DNA of 41,056 bases, taken from IMG/VR virus record IMGVR_UViG_3300017717_001382, positions 1-41,056 of that record. One strand, 5' to 3'. Source of the DNA: a virus. The notes beneath the pieces were generated by a model. That model did no database searches. It was not told where the DNA came from and saw only the letters and a list, made by a program, of their open reading frames with translations. The position numbers were made by a program, and so were the translations under genes. Numbering within the stretch: position 1 is the first letter of the stretch; each line of letters begins with the position of its first letter. This document shows, piece after piece, positions 17,978-27,028 of the stretch.

Positions 17978-20483
17978 AACTAATAACAATACAATAGTTC
18001 GTACAGTATCATCTGTTCGTACAGACCAAACAAGGACTGGTCTAAGAACTGGTGTTGTAGAAAATATAGAAACAGAATCAATAGGAAGTAGAGTAGTATC
18101 TAGAGCATTAGTTCCATTTATACGACCAAGAACTATTTCTTTTGAGGGTAAAGGGTTTCTACCAAACACTAGAGTATATGCTTTCTTTGCTGGTGTTGAT
18201 GTTAATTCATTCTGTACTCCTGGAGATGTTGCTTATAATTCTATAGGAGCGAATGGTCAAAGAGTATCTTACACAGCACAATCTGACGATGAAACTTTTT
18301 CAAATGTGACAAGTCCAGTTGAGGGCAGTTCACTTATCGCAAATGGTGTAGGTGAAGTAAGAGGTACATTTAGAATTCCTAACACTAGATTTAGAGATCA
18401 AGAAAACAATCCTAGATTTAGAACTGGTGAAGTAGAATTTAGATTAACATCCAGTTCAACTAACTCTAAAGATGAGTCAGTGGTTGAAACTGCTGGACAA
18501 ACAATCTACAACGCACAAGGTATTTTAGAAACTGAACAAGAAACTATCATAGCAACTCGTAATGCTAGAATTGTACAAAACACTGTTACACAAAATAGAA
18601 GTTTAACAAGTTCAACATCTCGTGATAGAATAGTTGAACCACGAGGTCGAGTAGATCCTTTAGCACAAACATTCTTAGTAACAGAAGATGGTGGTTGTTT
18701 TGTAACTAAAGTAGATTTATACTTTGGTGCTAAAGATAAAATTTTACCTGTTTGGGTTGAGATAAGAGATGTAGTAAATGGATATCCTGGACCAAAAGTT
18801 TTACCATTCGGTAGAAAGGTATTAAATGCCAGTGATATAAACATTTCTTCAAATGGTGCTACACCAACAACATTTAACTTTGACTCACCAATTTACTTGA
18901 AGCAAGGTTTAGAATATTGTGTTGTGTGTTTAACAAACAGTTTAGACTACAGACTTTGGATCTCACAAATGGGTGAAGTTGATTTATCTGGTACTGGTCG
19001 AACAGTGTCATCTCAACCACATCTTGGATCTTTATTTAAGTCACAAAACAATACAACTTGGAATGCTGTACAATCTCAAGATATGAAACTTAATATGTAC
19101 AAAGCAAAGTTCTCTACAACTGCTGGTACAGCAACATTAAAGAATGAAGAAATAGGGGAAGAAACTACTCAAGAAGATGGCACTACAAAATTATATGGTG
19201 CTCGTCTCGGAGCAAATCCTATCGTATTAACTCATGATACTCTAGAGGCAAGAGTAAAGCATGGTGACCATGGTATGTACTCTACTTCTAATAATGTAAC
19301 AATCACTGGTGTTAAGTCTGAGATATCTACTACTCTTGATGGTGCTATTACTGCAACTAGCACATCATTAACTCTAACATCGGCAACAGGATTCCCAGGA
19401 TCTGGTACAGCATTCGTTAAGATAAACAACGAGATAATCTCTGGTACTATTTCTGGAACAGCAATATCGTCCTTGACAAGAGGTGTAGGTGGAACAACAG
19501 CAGCAGCACATGTTGATGACTCAACTATTGAGTTATACATGCTTAACAATGTACCATTAACAGAAATTAATACTACACACACTGATATTAGTAATGTCAA
19601 TATAGATTCTTATACTATAACAATATCAACATCACCTGCTGTAACTGGTGGTTCTACAGATGCTGAGGTGGGTGGTGCTAATGTATTTGCTACTGAAAAT
19701 TATAGATTCGAAACTGGTAAAACTATTATTGGATCTATGGAGTTACCTGATACAGATATATCATTAAACATAAAGAAAACTACAGGTACAAGTCCAAGTG
19801 GTACTGAAACATCATTTACAAAAGATGCAACTTCATCAGTAATTACTTTAAATGAAAACTTTAAATTAGATTCTACTGCTATTGTTGCTTCTCGCATAAA
19901 TGAATTAAATGAATTAGGTGGTGCTTCTTCTTTAGAATTACCAATTACTTTGTCTACAACAAATGAAAACTTATCACCTGTAATAGATTTAGATAGAGCA
20001 TCTTTAATTGCTGTATCTAACAGAGTAAATGATGTCGAATCATCTTCAGATGTTTATCCTACAGCAAACTTTGTTGACTCAACTAAACCTAGTGGTGACA
20101 ATAACTCTGCAATATATTTTACTAAATCTGTAGTTTTAGAAAGTCCTGCTACTGCTTTAAAAATATTCTTTGCTGCTCAAAAACATTCTTCAGCAGATAT
20201 TAAAATTATGTTTAGAATTAAACCACAAAACTCTGATGAAGATTTTGAAGATTTAGGTTTTACATATTTTAATACTGATGGTTCACCAGATGGTGGCATA
20301 ACTAATTCTTTAGATGAAAATGACTTTAGAGAATATTTCTATACTGCTGGTCTTGATGATGAAGGTAGTGGAACAGCACTAGAAGAATTTAAACAATTTC
20401 AAATAAAAATTATTTTACAATCAACTGATGCTGCGAATCCTCCAAGAATTAAGGATTTAAGAGCAATTGCTTTGGCGACATAA
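17967..20483 (+). CDS. Large virion structural protein, probable baseplate/fibre-attachment component
   Basis: 838 residues, starting inside the end of the DUF4815 gene. The core contains VDPLAQTFLVTEDGGCFVTK, VDLYFGAKDKILPVWVEIRD and YCVVCLTNSLDYRLWISQMG, a pattern I associate with large structural proteins of T4-like marine phages located between gp8 and the fibres. A second module (SATGFPGSGTAFVKINNEII, LTRGVGGTTAAAH, about residues 472-515) looks like a small beta domain found repeatedly in such proteins. No T4 gene number can be assigned from sequence alone; gp9/gp10-like function is a positional guess. No membrane or signal segment is seen. Confidence 0.85.
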   Translation: MTHRTNNNTIVRTVSSVRTDQTRTGLRTGVVENIETESIGSRVVSRALVPFIRPRTISFEGKGFLPNTRVYAFFAGVDVNSFCTPGDVAYNSIGANGQRVSYTAQSDDETFSNVTSPVEGSSLIANGVGEVRGTFRIPNTRFRDQENNPRFRTGEVEFRLTSSSTNSKDESVVETAGQTIYNAQGILETEQETIIATRNARIVQNTVTQNRSLTSSTSRDRIVEPRGRVDPLAQTFLVTEDGGCFVTKVDLYFGAKDKILPVWVEIRDVVNGYPGPKVLPFGRKVLNASDINISSNGATPTTFNFDSPIYLKQGLEYCVVCLTNSLDYRLWISQMGEVDLSGTGRTVSSQPHLGSLFKSQNNTTWNAVQSQDMKLNMYKAKFSTTAGTATLKNEEIGEETTQEDGTTKLYGARLGANPIVLTHDTLEARVKHGDHGMYSTSNNVTITGVKSEISTTLDGAITATSTSLTLTSATGFPGSGTAFVKINNEIISGTISGTAISSLTRGVGGTTAAAHVDDSTIELYMLNNVPLTEINTTHTDISNVNIDSYTITISTSPAVTGGSTDAEVGGANVFATENYRFETGKTIIGSMELPDTDISLNIKKTTGTSPSGTETSFTKDATSSVITLNENFKLDSTAIVASRINELNELGGASSLELPITLSTTNENLSPVIDLDRASLIAVSNRVNDVESSSDVYPTANFVDSTKPSGDNNSAIYFTKSVVLESPATALKIFFAAQKHSSADIKIMFRIKPQNSDEDFEDLGFTYFNTDGSPDGGITNSLDENDFREYFYTAGLDDEGSGTALEEFKQFQIKIILQSTDAANPPRIKDLRAIALAT

Positions 20484-20484
20484 T

Positions 20485-20715
20485 ATGGAAAAACGAGAGT
20501 ATGTAAAGGTAGAAGATAATACAGATCTAGCAAGAGATATGAATTCTGGTGCTGTAGTTAATGTTAATACTTCTGCTTTTGAAAACGCAAAAAGAAGATC
20601 TTTGGATGCTCAAAGACAGAGGGATGAAATAAGAGATGCCACTAGAGAAATAAATAGTTTAAAGTGTGAGATGCATGAAATAAAAGACATGCTAAAAACT
20701 CTAATCGATAGATAA
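20485..20715 (+). CDS. Small coiled-coil protein, 76 aa
   Basis: Start at ATG 20485, one base after the previous stop; an upstream in-frame TTG (20467) inside the preceding gene is unlikely. The product has DLARDMNSGAVVNVN followed by a long charged helix (residues about 30-76, RSLDAQRQRDEIRDATREIN ... MHEIKDMLKTLIDR) with heptad-like spacing. Similar short proteins (a 'RDMxSGA(V/I)xN' head and a coiled-coil tail) occur near baseplate genes in cyanophages, from memory, without known function. It may be a trimeric linker or assembly factor (inference). Confidence 0.8.
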   Translation: MEKREYVKVEDNTDLARDMNSGAVVNVNTSAFENAKRRSLDAQRQRDEIRDATREINSLKCEMHEIKDMLKTLIDR

Positions 20716-20725
20716 GGTTTCTTAA

Positions 20726-22210
20726 ATGGCAACTGTAATTAAACCCAAAAGATCCGAAACTGGTAGTTCAGTTCCTTCTACATCTAATCTTGCTGTAGGG
20801 GAAATGGCAGTAAATACTGCTGACCAAAAAATATATGTAAGAGATAGTTCAGATAATATTGTTATAGTAGGTGCAGGTACAGCATCAGCATCAGAACTTG
20901 CTTGTGATGATTTAACTGCTGGCGATGCTGCTGTAACTATATCTACATCGTCTGGAAATATTACAATCGATGCAGCAGCAAATGATAGTGATATAATTTT
21001 AAAAGGTACGGATGGTGGTGCTGATACAACATTCTTAACTATCGATGGTTCTGCTGCTGGAGCAGCAACATTTAACAATAAGATTGTCGCAACAGAATTA
21101 GATATTTCTGGTAATATATCAAGCACAAGAACAGACACAAACACAAATCTTACTTTAACTACTACAGAAGATAGTGCTAGTGCTGGTCCAGTTATAGATT
21201 TGAAACGAAACAGTGGTTCACCTGCTGACAGCGATTACTTAGGGCAGATTAAATTTCAAGGTGAAAATGATGCAGACCAAGAAGTTTTATATGCAAAAAT
21301 TACTGGTAAGATTGGTGACGCATCTGATGGTACAGAAGATGGTATTATAGAGTTTGCTTGTAAAGAAAATGGTTCTAATGTTATTAACATGAGATTAACT
21401 AATGACCATTTAAATCTACTTAACAGCACAGATCTAGATGTAGATGGAACAGTAACAGCAACAGGTACTTCTGTCTTTGCTTCATTAGATATATCAGGTG
21501 ATATAGATGTTGATGGTACTACAAACTTAGATGTAGTTGACATTGATGGTGCTGTAGATATGGCAACAACTCTCGGTGTTACTGGAGTTGTAACTGCTAA
21601 TGCTGGTGTAGTTATAGATAACATTACAATAGATGGCACAGAGATAGATTTAAGTTCAGGTGATTTAACATTAGATGTAGCAGGAGATATTATTTTAGAT
21701 GCTGGTGGAGATGAAGTTATTTTTAAAGATGGAAGCACTAATGTAGGACATGTTAGTTTAGACAGCGATAATTTAACAATTAAATCTTTAGTTAGCGATA
21801 AAGACATGATATTTCAAGGTAATGATGGTGGTAGTGGTATTACAGCACTTACATTAGATATGTCTGCTGCTGGAGCAGCAACATTTAATAACGATGTTAC
21901 TGCGTTCTCAGATGTAAGACTTAAAGAAAATATTGAAACTATACCTGATGCGTTGAATAAAGTTTGTCAAATACGAGGTGTAACATTTGATAGAAAAGAT
22001 ACAGATGGACCAAGACAGATGGGTGTAATTGCTCAAGAAGTTGAAGAAGTTGCACCAGAAGTAATAAGAGAAGATAGTTCTGATGATAAAATTAAATCAG
22101 TTGCTTATGGTAATATAGTGGCACTCCTTATCGAATCAGTTAAGGAACTAAATGAAAAAGTAGAAAAACTTGAAAAAACAATTATAAATACTAAAAAGAT
22201 TAACAGGTAG
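20726..22210 (+). CDS. Tail fibre protein with C-terminal S74 self-cleaving chaperone domain
   Basis: 494 residues. The N-terminus (IKPKRSETGSSVPS, LAVGEMAVNTADQKIYVRDS) is the particle-attachment module typical of marine phage fibres. The middle is repetitive beta structure (LDISGDIDVDGTTNLDVVDI and GNITIDAAANDSDIILKG). The last 100 residues are an intramolecular chaperone auto-processing domain (peptidase S74): SDVRLKENI begins at Ser395, with QMGVIAQEVEEVAPEVI and a C-terminal coiled coil (ESVKELNEKVEKLEKT). In the family this domain trimerises the fibre and cuts itself off just before the Ser. A late promoter for the next gene lies inside its 3' end. Confidence 0.92.
   Translation: MATVIKPKRSETGSSVPSTSNLAVGEMAVNTADQKIYVRDSSDNIVIVGAGTASASELACDDLTAGDAAVTISTSSGNITIDAAANDSDIILKGTDGGADTTFLTIDGSAAGAATFNNKIVATELDISGNISSTRTDTNTNLTLTTTEDSASAGPVIDLKRNSGSPADSDYLGQIKFQGENDADQEVLYAKITGKIGDASDGTEDGIIEFACKENGSNVINMRLTNDHLNLLNSTDLDVDGTVTATGTSVFASLDISGDIDVDGTTNLDVVDIDGAVDMATTLGVTGVVTANAGVVIDNITIDGTEIDLSSGDLTLDVAGDIILDAGGDEVIFKDGSTNVGHVSLDSDNLTIKSLVSDKDMIFQGNDGGSGITALTLDMSAAGAATFNNDVTAFSDVRLKENIETIPDALNKVCQIRGVTFDRKDTDGPRQMGVIAQEVEEVAPEVIREDSSDDKIKSVAYGNIVALLIESVKELNEKVEKLEKTIINTKKINR
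21011..21053 (+). repeat. 43-base exact repeat shared by the two S74 fibre genes, copy 1
   Basis: Identical, base for base, to 22793-22835. It encodes DGGADTTFLTIDGS in both proteins. The two copies lie 1782 bases apart in direct orientation. Confidence 0.9.
22193..22200 (+). promoter_or_regulatory. T4-type late promoter upstream of the second S74 fibre gene
   Basis: Exact TATAAATA located inside the last codons of the first fibre gene, 20 bases before the next ATG (22220). AGGTAGGA (22205-22212) is the ribosome site, leaving only a very short leader. The spacing fits the other late promoters in the window. Confidence 0.7.
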
Positions 22211-22219
22211 GATACAAAC

Positions 22220-23869
22220 ATGGCAATATCTGCTACAAGTGTTCCAGCAACGAACACATTAAATCAGTTAAGGACGCAGTTCAATAACCTCGTAACCGAT
22301 GTTACAGGTATTGAAGCAGGTACTATTGAATATAACGAATTAAATACTAATAATATTTCTTCAGGTACTTTTAATGTAAAAGAAGATGGAGTGATAGTAT
22401 TTGAGGGTGCTACTAATAATGACTTTGAAACTACCTTAACAGTTGCTGACCCAACAGCAGACAGAACAATTACATTTCCTGACGAAACTGGCACTGTATT
22501 ATTAAGTGGTTCTACAAGTACATTTAGTGGTGCAGCAACAACAGTTGTTTCAAGTGCTAATAACACTGCTAACGAAAGTGTTTTTGTTACTTTTGTAGAT
22601 GGTCAAACTGGAAGTCAAGGAATTGAAACAGATTCTAATTTAACATATAATCCTAGCACTAATATTTTAAATGCTGAGATTCCAGCAGATAATCTTTCTG
22701 CAGGTGATGCTGCAATTAACCTAACTACAACATCTGGTAATATAACCATAGATGCTCAAGCGAATGATTCTGATATTATAATTAAAGGAACAGATGGTGG
22801 TGCTGATACAACATTCTTAACTATCGATGGTTCTGATGCAGGTAAAGCAACATTCAATGGTAATGTTACAGCAGCATCTTTTACAGGTAATATAACTGGT
22901 GCTGTTACAGGCAATGCTGACACTGCTACAGCACTTGCTACAGCAAGAGCAATCGCAGTCGCTGGGGCAGTTGCTGGTACTGCTAACTTTGATGGTTCAG
23001 CAGGAATTAGTATTTCTACAACACAACAAAATAATTCTGTTACATTAGGAACACATACAGCAGGTGATTATGTAGCAACGATTACTGGTGGAACAGGTGT
23101 AGATTCCACTGCTGCAACATCTGGAGAAACTACTACTCATACACTATCAGTAGATTTGTCAGAACTTACAACTTCAACTTCTGACGGAGATGGTGATTTC
23201 TTTGCAGTTGTTGATGCTTCAGATGCTCAAAAGAAATTAACAAAAGGCAATATTGCTCTTTCTGGTTTCAATAACGACTCTGGATTTACTACAAATGCTG
23301 GAACTGTAACAAGTGTAGAATTAACTGCTGGTGCTGGTATTGATGTATCAGGTGGTGCGATTACAGGATCTGGTGCGATTACAGTAGCAGTAGAAAGTGA
23401 TTTAAGAAACGATGTATTTCAAATAGGTAGAGATACTAACGATTATTATATTATCAACACAACAACTCATGATTGGTATCTAGATGGCAACATGGATATG
23501 CGTTTAGAGAATGATGGAGATTTACATGTAGATAACGATGTAATTGCTTTCTCAACTACAACTTCTGACGAAAGATTAAAGACTGATATTTCTACAGTAG
23601 AAAACGCATTAGAAAAAGTTAAAAGTATCAGAGGTGTTGAGTTTACATACAAAAATGATGGTAAGAGAAGTGCTGGTGTAATAGCACAAGAAGTAGAAAA
23701 AGTATTACCACAAGCAGTTAGAGAAAAAGCATTACCACTCCAGATGGGTGTTGAAGATGAAACCGAATATAAAGTATTACAATATGACCAATTACATGCC
23801 TTATTAATTGAGGCAGTGAAAGAATTGTCTGATGAAATTGAGGAGTTGAGAAGTGGCATTACCAAGTAG
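22220..23869 (+). CDS. Second tail fibre protein with C-terminal S74 chaperone domain
   Basis: 549 residues. The shaft shows repeated beta modules (DGVIVFEGATNNDFETTLTV, LTVADPTADRTITFPDETGT, GNITGAVTGNADTATALATA). The last 101 residues form an S74 domain: SDERLKTDI starts at Ser449, then SAGVIAQEVEKVLPQAV and a terminal coiled coil (AVKELSDEIEELRSG). Self-cleavage before Ser449 is expected from the family. It shares an almost identical block with the fibre upstream (ITIDAQANDSDIIIKGTDGG), so the pair probably arose by duplication and shuffling. It overlaps the adhesin gene by 17 nt. Confidence 0.92.
   Translation: MAISATSVPATNTLNQLRTQFNNLVTDVTGIEAGTIEYNELNTNNISSGTFNVKEDGVIVFEGATNNDFETTLTVADPTADRTITFPDETGTVLLSGSTSTFSGAATTVVSSANNTANESVFVTFVDGQTGSQGIETDSNLTYNPSTNILNAEIPADNLSAGDAAINLTTTSGNITIDAQANDSDIIIKGTDGGADTTFLTIDGSDAGKATFNGNVTAASFTGNITGAVTGNADTATALATARAIAVAGAVAGTANFDGSAGISISTTQQNNSVTLGTHTAGDYVATITGGTGVDSTAATSGETTTHTLSVDLSELTTSTSDGDGDFFAVVDASDAQKKLTKGNIALSGFNNDSGFTTNAGTVTSVELTAGAGIDVSGGAITGSGAITVAVESDLRNDVFQIGRDTNDYYIINTTTHDWYLDGNMDMRLENDGDLHVDNDVIAFSTTTSDERLKTDISTVENALEKVKSIRGVEFTYKNDGKRSAGVIAQEVEKVLPQAVREKALPLQMGVEDETEYKVLQYDQLHALLIEAVKELSDEIEELRSGITK
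22793..22835 (+). repeat. 43-base exact repeat shared by the two S74 fibre genes, copy 2
   Basis: Second copy of 21011-21053. Recombination between the copies would fuse the N-terminus of the first fibre to the C-terminus of the second in frame. Confidence 0.9.
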
Positions 23870-24845
23870 TCCCAATAGTTTATCTATAAATCAAATAGCA
23901 GGAGAGTTCGGTGGATCTACTCCGCATTCTCTATCAGAATATTATGCTGGTGGTGATAATGTAGCATCTGGAATACAAGGTGACAGTGGTGGTATTCCAT
24001 CATCAGGTGCAATCTCTATCGGTCAATTTTATGGATCGGCAAATAGAATTAGTATTGCTCTAACAATATCTTCCAATACAAACAACTATCAAATATCTCA
24101 AAACAGAGGTGGAACTTATTCATCAGGTATAACTGACATAGTTCTAACTAACAATGCTCAAGTAGGTTCTAATGCTGTTGGAACTGCTGCACTTGCTACA
24201 GGTGCATCACCCAACTGGGCAACTGGCGACACAATTACTATTGTAAACAATGGTGCATTTAGAGGTCGTGGTGGTGATGGTGGTGGTGGTATGACTTCTG
24301 CAGGTGCATCAGTACAAGCAGGTCAAGCAGCAGGTGATAGTATAGAAATTAATTATCCTGTTACTGTACAAAACACTGCTCCAGGTGATATCTATGCTGG
24401 AGGTGGAGGAGGTGGTGGTGGTGCCAGAGGTTCATCTGTACAACCTGGACAACCTGGAAATCCAGGAAACCCACCAAGTGGTGGTAAGAGTCCATCTCCT
24501 GGACAACCTGGACAACCTGGAAATCCACCAAGTACACAATTCTTCGGAGGAGGAGGAGGTGGCGGTGGTGCTGGATCACAAGCAGGTTCTGGTGGTGCTG
24601 GTCGTAATAGTCAAGGACAAGCAGGACAAGCAGGATCAGCAAATTTAACTAGTGGTGGAGCAGGTGGTAACTCTACTGGGCAAACAAATCCTAATGGTGG
24701 AGCAGGTGGTGCTAATGGTGCTGCTGGAGGACAAGGTACTGGAACAAGTGATGGTGCTGGAGGTGCAGCAGGTAAAGCAATTGAACCAAACGGAAACCAA
24801 TTAACATTAAATAATTCTGGGCAAGTCATTGGAGCAACATCTTAA
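23853..24845 (+). CDS. Polyglycine-rich tail adhesin (putative receptor-binding tip)
   Basis: 330 residues. The N-terminus (SLSINQIAGEFGGSTPHSLS, then GAISIGQFYG) is a common attachment module of marine phage tail proteins. From about residue 135 the sequence is extremely Gly-rich: runs of eight Gly at 183-190 and 232-239, collagen-like GQPGNPGNPP segments (about 199-226), and GGAGG repeats to 306. It ends in a short beta-like tail. Packed polyglycine helices form the receptor-binding tips of gp38-type adhesins in T4 relatives, so a receptor-recognition role is likely (inference). Its 3' end overlaps the next gene by one base. Base composition is G-rich, unlike its AT-rich surroundings, because of the GGN codons. 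Confidence 0.8.
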   Translation: MALPSSPNSLSINQIAGEFGGSTPHSLSEYYAGGDNVASGIQGDSGGIPSSGAISIGQFYGSANRISIALTISSNTNNYQISQNRGGTYSSGITDIVLTNNAQVGSNAVGTAALATGASPNWATGDTITIVNNGAFRGRGGDGGGGMTSAGASVQAGQAAGDSIEINYPVTVQNTAPGDIYAGGGGGGGGARGSSVQPGQPGNPGNPPSGGKSPSPGQPGQPGNPPSTQFFGGGGGGGGAGSQAGSGGAGRNSQGQAGQAGSANLTSGGAGGNSTGQTNPNGGAGGANGAAGGQGTGTSDGAGGAAGKAIEPNGNQLTLNNSGQVIGATS

Positions 24846-26161
24846 TGGAATTAAGTAGAATTGTAGTTCAGAATAAAGATATAAAAGAAATCGCATATTA
24901 TGCTTTGACTAAAGATGATACTCAGATGTTATCTTTGAAGTCAAGAATACATGCTGTTTGGAATAACTTCTTTATTAATAGAAGAGGATTTGAACAGTTT
25001 ATTCAGGAAGCATACATTGATGTTTCTAATCCAAATATTATAACCATCGCATCTTATTATCTAGATGATGATGGAGAAACTGTTAAAAATATTTTAGACT
25101 CTGTTCCAGATACTGTTGCTAGTGGTCTTTCTAGAGCAGAAGCAGATCGAGAATTTCATAATGATACACAAACAATAGAGATAGAGTATACCTCTCCAAG
25201 TTTGCCATTTAGTATGCCTTCTAATGTTAGTCTTAGAAGAATGACACATGACTTTGATGCAAAGTATGTTGATAAGAATAAATCAAATGTATATGTTATA
25301 GGTGAACTTGCAAATGTAGACTCTTTAGTCAAATCATTAAACAGTAGTTTATCTGCTACTATTCCATCAGGATATACACTTAGTGTAAATGATTCTTTTA
25401 AATTAGTTTTTGATAACGATGACAATTTAACTGCATGCACTTTATCTCCCCAAGATTCTTTTCCATATGCTGATGAGAATATTCCTCTTTCTTTATACCA
25501 TAATCTATTATTAAATAAAGAACAAATGTTCTGGACATTTAACTTAACAGATGAAACAAGAAAGTTTGAAATCGCATATAATTCAGGTTCAGCATATCCT
25601 GTAGAACCATTGGGAAAAAATCTATTATTGCTAATGATAACAGAAGAATACGATTCAAGTTTTAATAATACTAATGTTCAACATGTATATGTTCAAGGTA
25701 GATTACATGATGTATATGCATGGGCAAAGAGTTTAAAGTCAGATATAGATTTGCCAATACCTGACGATTTAGATACAACCGATAAAATATTATTTGAAGA
25801 TGGTTCTGTCTATATGATACAAGAAGGTGAGTTTATGCCGAATGATGATATGGATTATATTTGTTTCGAGACTGGTGAGAGAATGATAATTCGTGAACAT
25901 GAATTAACTGAAGATACTGATTACTTTAAATTCTCATTTAACTCTGATGATGAATTAACAAGTGTAGAATTATATGGTGGTGTTCAGGTACAACAAGTCA
26001 GATCTAAAAAGGTTAGAAGACAATTTAGTATTGAACATACTTTAAGATATTCTGATGGTATTAAAAACTTAGATGTAACTAAAACACTAGTTTCAGATTC
26101 AGCATGTAAAATTGTTCAACCAAAATATGACACAGATGGATTTAGGTACGCAGACGAATAA
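24845..26161 (+). CDS. Unknown protein with repeated domain shared with two downstream genes, 438 aa
   Basis: It starts in a TAATG overlap with the adhesin. I do not recognise a named family. Two stretches share a pattern with the genes at 26165 and 27436: about residues 136-205 (FDAKYVDKNKSNVYVIGE, DSLVKSLNSSLSATIP, FKLVFDNDDNLTACTL) and 270-430 (HDVYAWAKSLKSDIDLPIP, FKFSFNSDDELTSVELYGGV, YSDGIKNLDVTKTLV). So the unit is present about four times across three genes. The protein is acidic, with no membrane segment or enzyme motif. Position directly after the adhesin suggests a tail-associated or fibre-assembly role, but this is only inference. Confidence 0.8.
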   Translation: MELSRIVVQNKDIKEIAYYALTKDDTQMLSLKSRIHAVWNNFFINRRGFEQFIQEAYIDVSNPNIITIASYYLDDDGETVKNILDSVPDTVASGLSRAEADREFHNDTQTIEIEYTSPSLPFSMPSNVSLRRMTHDFDAKYVDKNKSNVYVIGELANVDSLVKSLNSSLSATIPSGYTLSVNDSFKLVFDNDDNLTACTLSPQDSFPYADENIPLSLYHNLLLNKEQMFWTFNLTDETRKFEIAYNSGSAYPVEPLGKNLLLLMITEEYDSSFNNTNVQHVYVQGRLHDVYAWAKSLKSDIDLPIPDDLDTTDKILFEDGSVYMIQEGEFMPNDDMDYICFETGERMIIREHELTEDTDYFKFSFNSDDELTSVELYGGVQVQQVRSKKVRRQFSIEHTLRYSDGIKNLDVTKTLVSDSACKIVQPKYDTDGFRYADE

Positions 26162-26164
26162 ATT

Positions 26165-27028
26165 ATGTTCTTACATAGAGTATTGATTGAAGACTGTAAA
26201 GTCTTAACTAGAGTATGGTGGTTTGATCCAACAAAACTATCTGAAGTAAAATTTGTCAAAAAGATTCACAAACAGATAAGTGATGTGTTTCCTGATGAGA
26301 CATATACTTATCCTGTCAATCACATCTATGGTATGAACCATGATGATAATAATATTATATTTCATATGTGTTCTCCCTTTGAAGATGAAATGAAAACTTT
26401 AGAAAGGAAACACGCACTCAAAGCACAACATCCTATATTGACAGGCAAAGCATACACTCGATACCTTTACAATATGGAAACTAAATCAAAAATATTTGAA
26501 GTAGTTTATAGAGATATAGAAAACTTTGGATATGAAAACTATCCAGATCCTGTTGTTGATGTTCCATCTACAGTTCATATTAATACTGTCTCAGAATTTT
26601 ACGATGAAGATTTTAAATACATATCTCAAAATATATTAATAAATGGATGTGATAATATTAAAGCAGTGTATGACTTCGCAGATAGTTTGAACAAAGATAT
26701 TCCTAAACCTATACCTGTAGATAAATGGTTACATAAAGACGATTTATTTAAGTTTGTATTTGATAAGTATGGACACTTAATTAGTTTACAATTATGGGCA
26801 CATGTTGATAGAGTTTCTATTCGTGAGAAAGGTGAATACAGAACAGAGTATAAAGCAGATTATGCAGACTGTATAAATAATTTAGATGAAACTGAAATAG
26901 TAATACCAGAGTATGATGATTATGGTAATTCTATAAAGTCATCAAAACCAAAAGATAATGAACAATATATTTTATTTCCTAAAGCAAGGGATAAAGACTA
27001 TGAAAAAATTAATTACAAAGATTTTTAA
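26165..27028 (+). CDS. Unknown protein, paralogue A of the duplicated cassette, 287 aa
   Basis: Starts three bases after the previous stop. It aligns along its length with the gene at 27436: MFLHRVLIEDCK versus MIYLHRVIVEDNE at the start, VKKIHKQISDVFPDETYTY versus VKKIQEQIYKVFPSETYSW, SEFYDEDF versus SEYYSDTF, and near-identical ends (ILFPKARDKDYE versus IFFPKARENGEYE). The region from about residue 145 is the repeated unit also found in the gene at 24845. No known domain, membrane segment or catalytic motif was seen. The last 29 bases overlap the following cupin-like gene, exactly as in the second cassette copy. Confidence 0.82.
   Translation: MFLHRVLIEDCKVLTRVWWFDPTKLSEVKFVKKIHKQISDVFPDETYTYPVNHIYGMNHDDNNIIFHMCSPFEDEMKTLERKHALKAQHPILTGKAYTRYLYNMETKSKIFEVVYRDIENFGYENYPDPVVDVPSTVHINTVSEFYDEDFKYISQNILINGCDNIKAVYDFADSLNKDIPKPIPVDKWLHKDDLFKFVFDKYGHLISLQLWAHVDRVSIREKGEYRTEYKADYADCINNLDETEIVIPEYDDYGNSIKSSKPKDNEQYILFPKARDKDYEKINYKDF

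Noticed and set aside
23886-23893. TATAAATC inside the start of the adhesin gene, considered as a late promoter
   Set aside because: Last base deviates from the consensus and it lies inside the coding region with no gene start nearby that needs it.
24385-24648. Alternative-frame ORFs (both strands) across the glycine-rich adhesin
   Set aside because: They are products of the GGN/GGT-repeat composition in other frames, with low-complexity Val/Leu/His/Gln sequences; the Gly-rich frame continues a recognisable N-terminal module.
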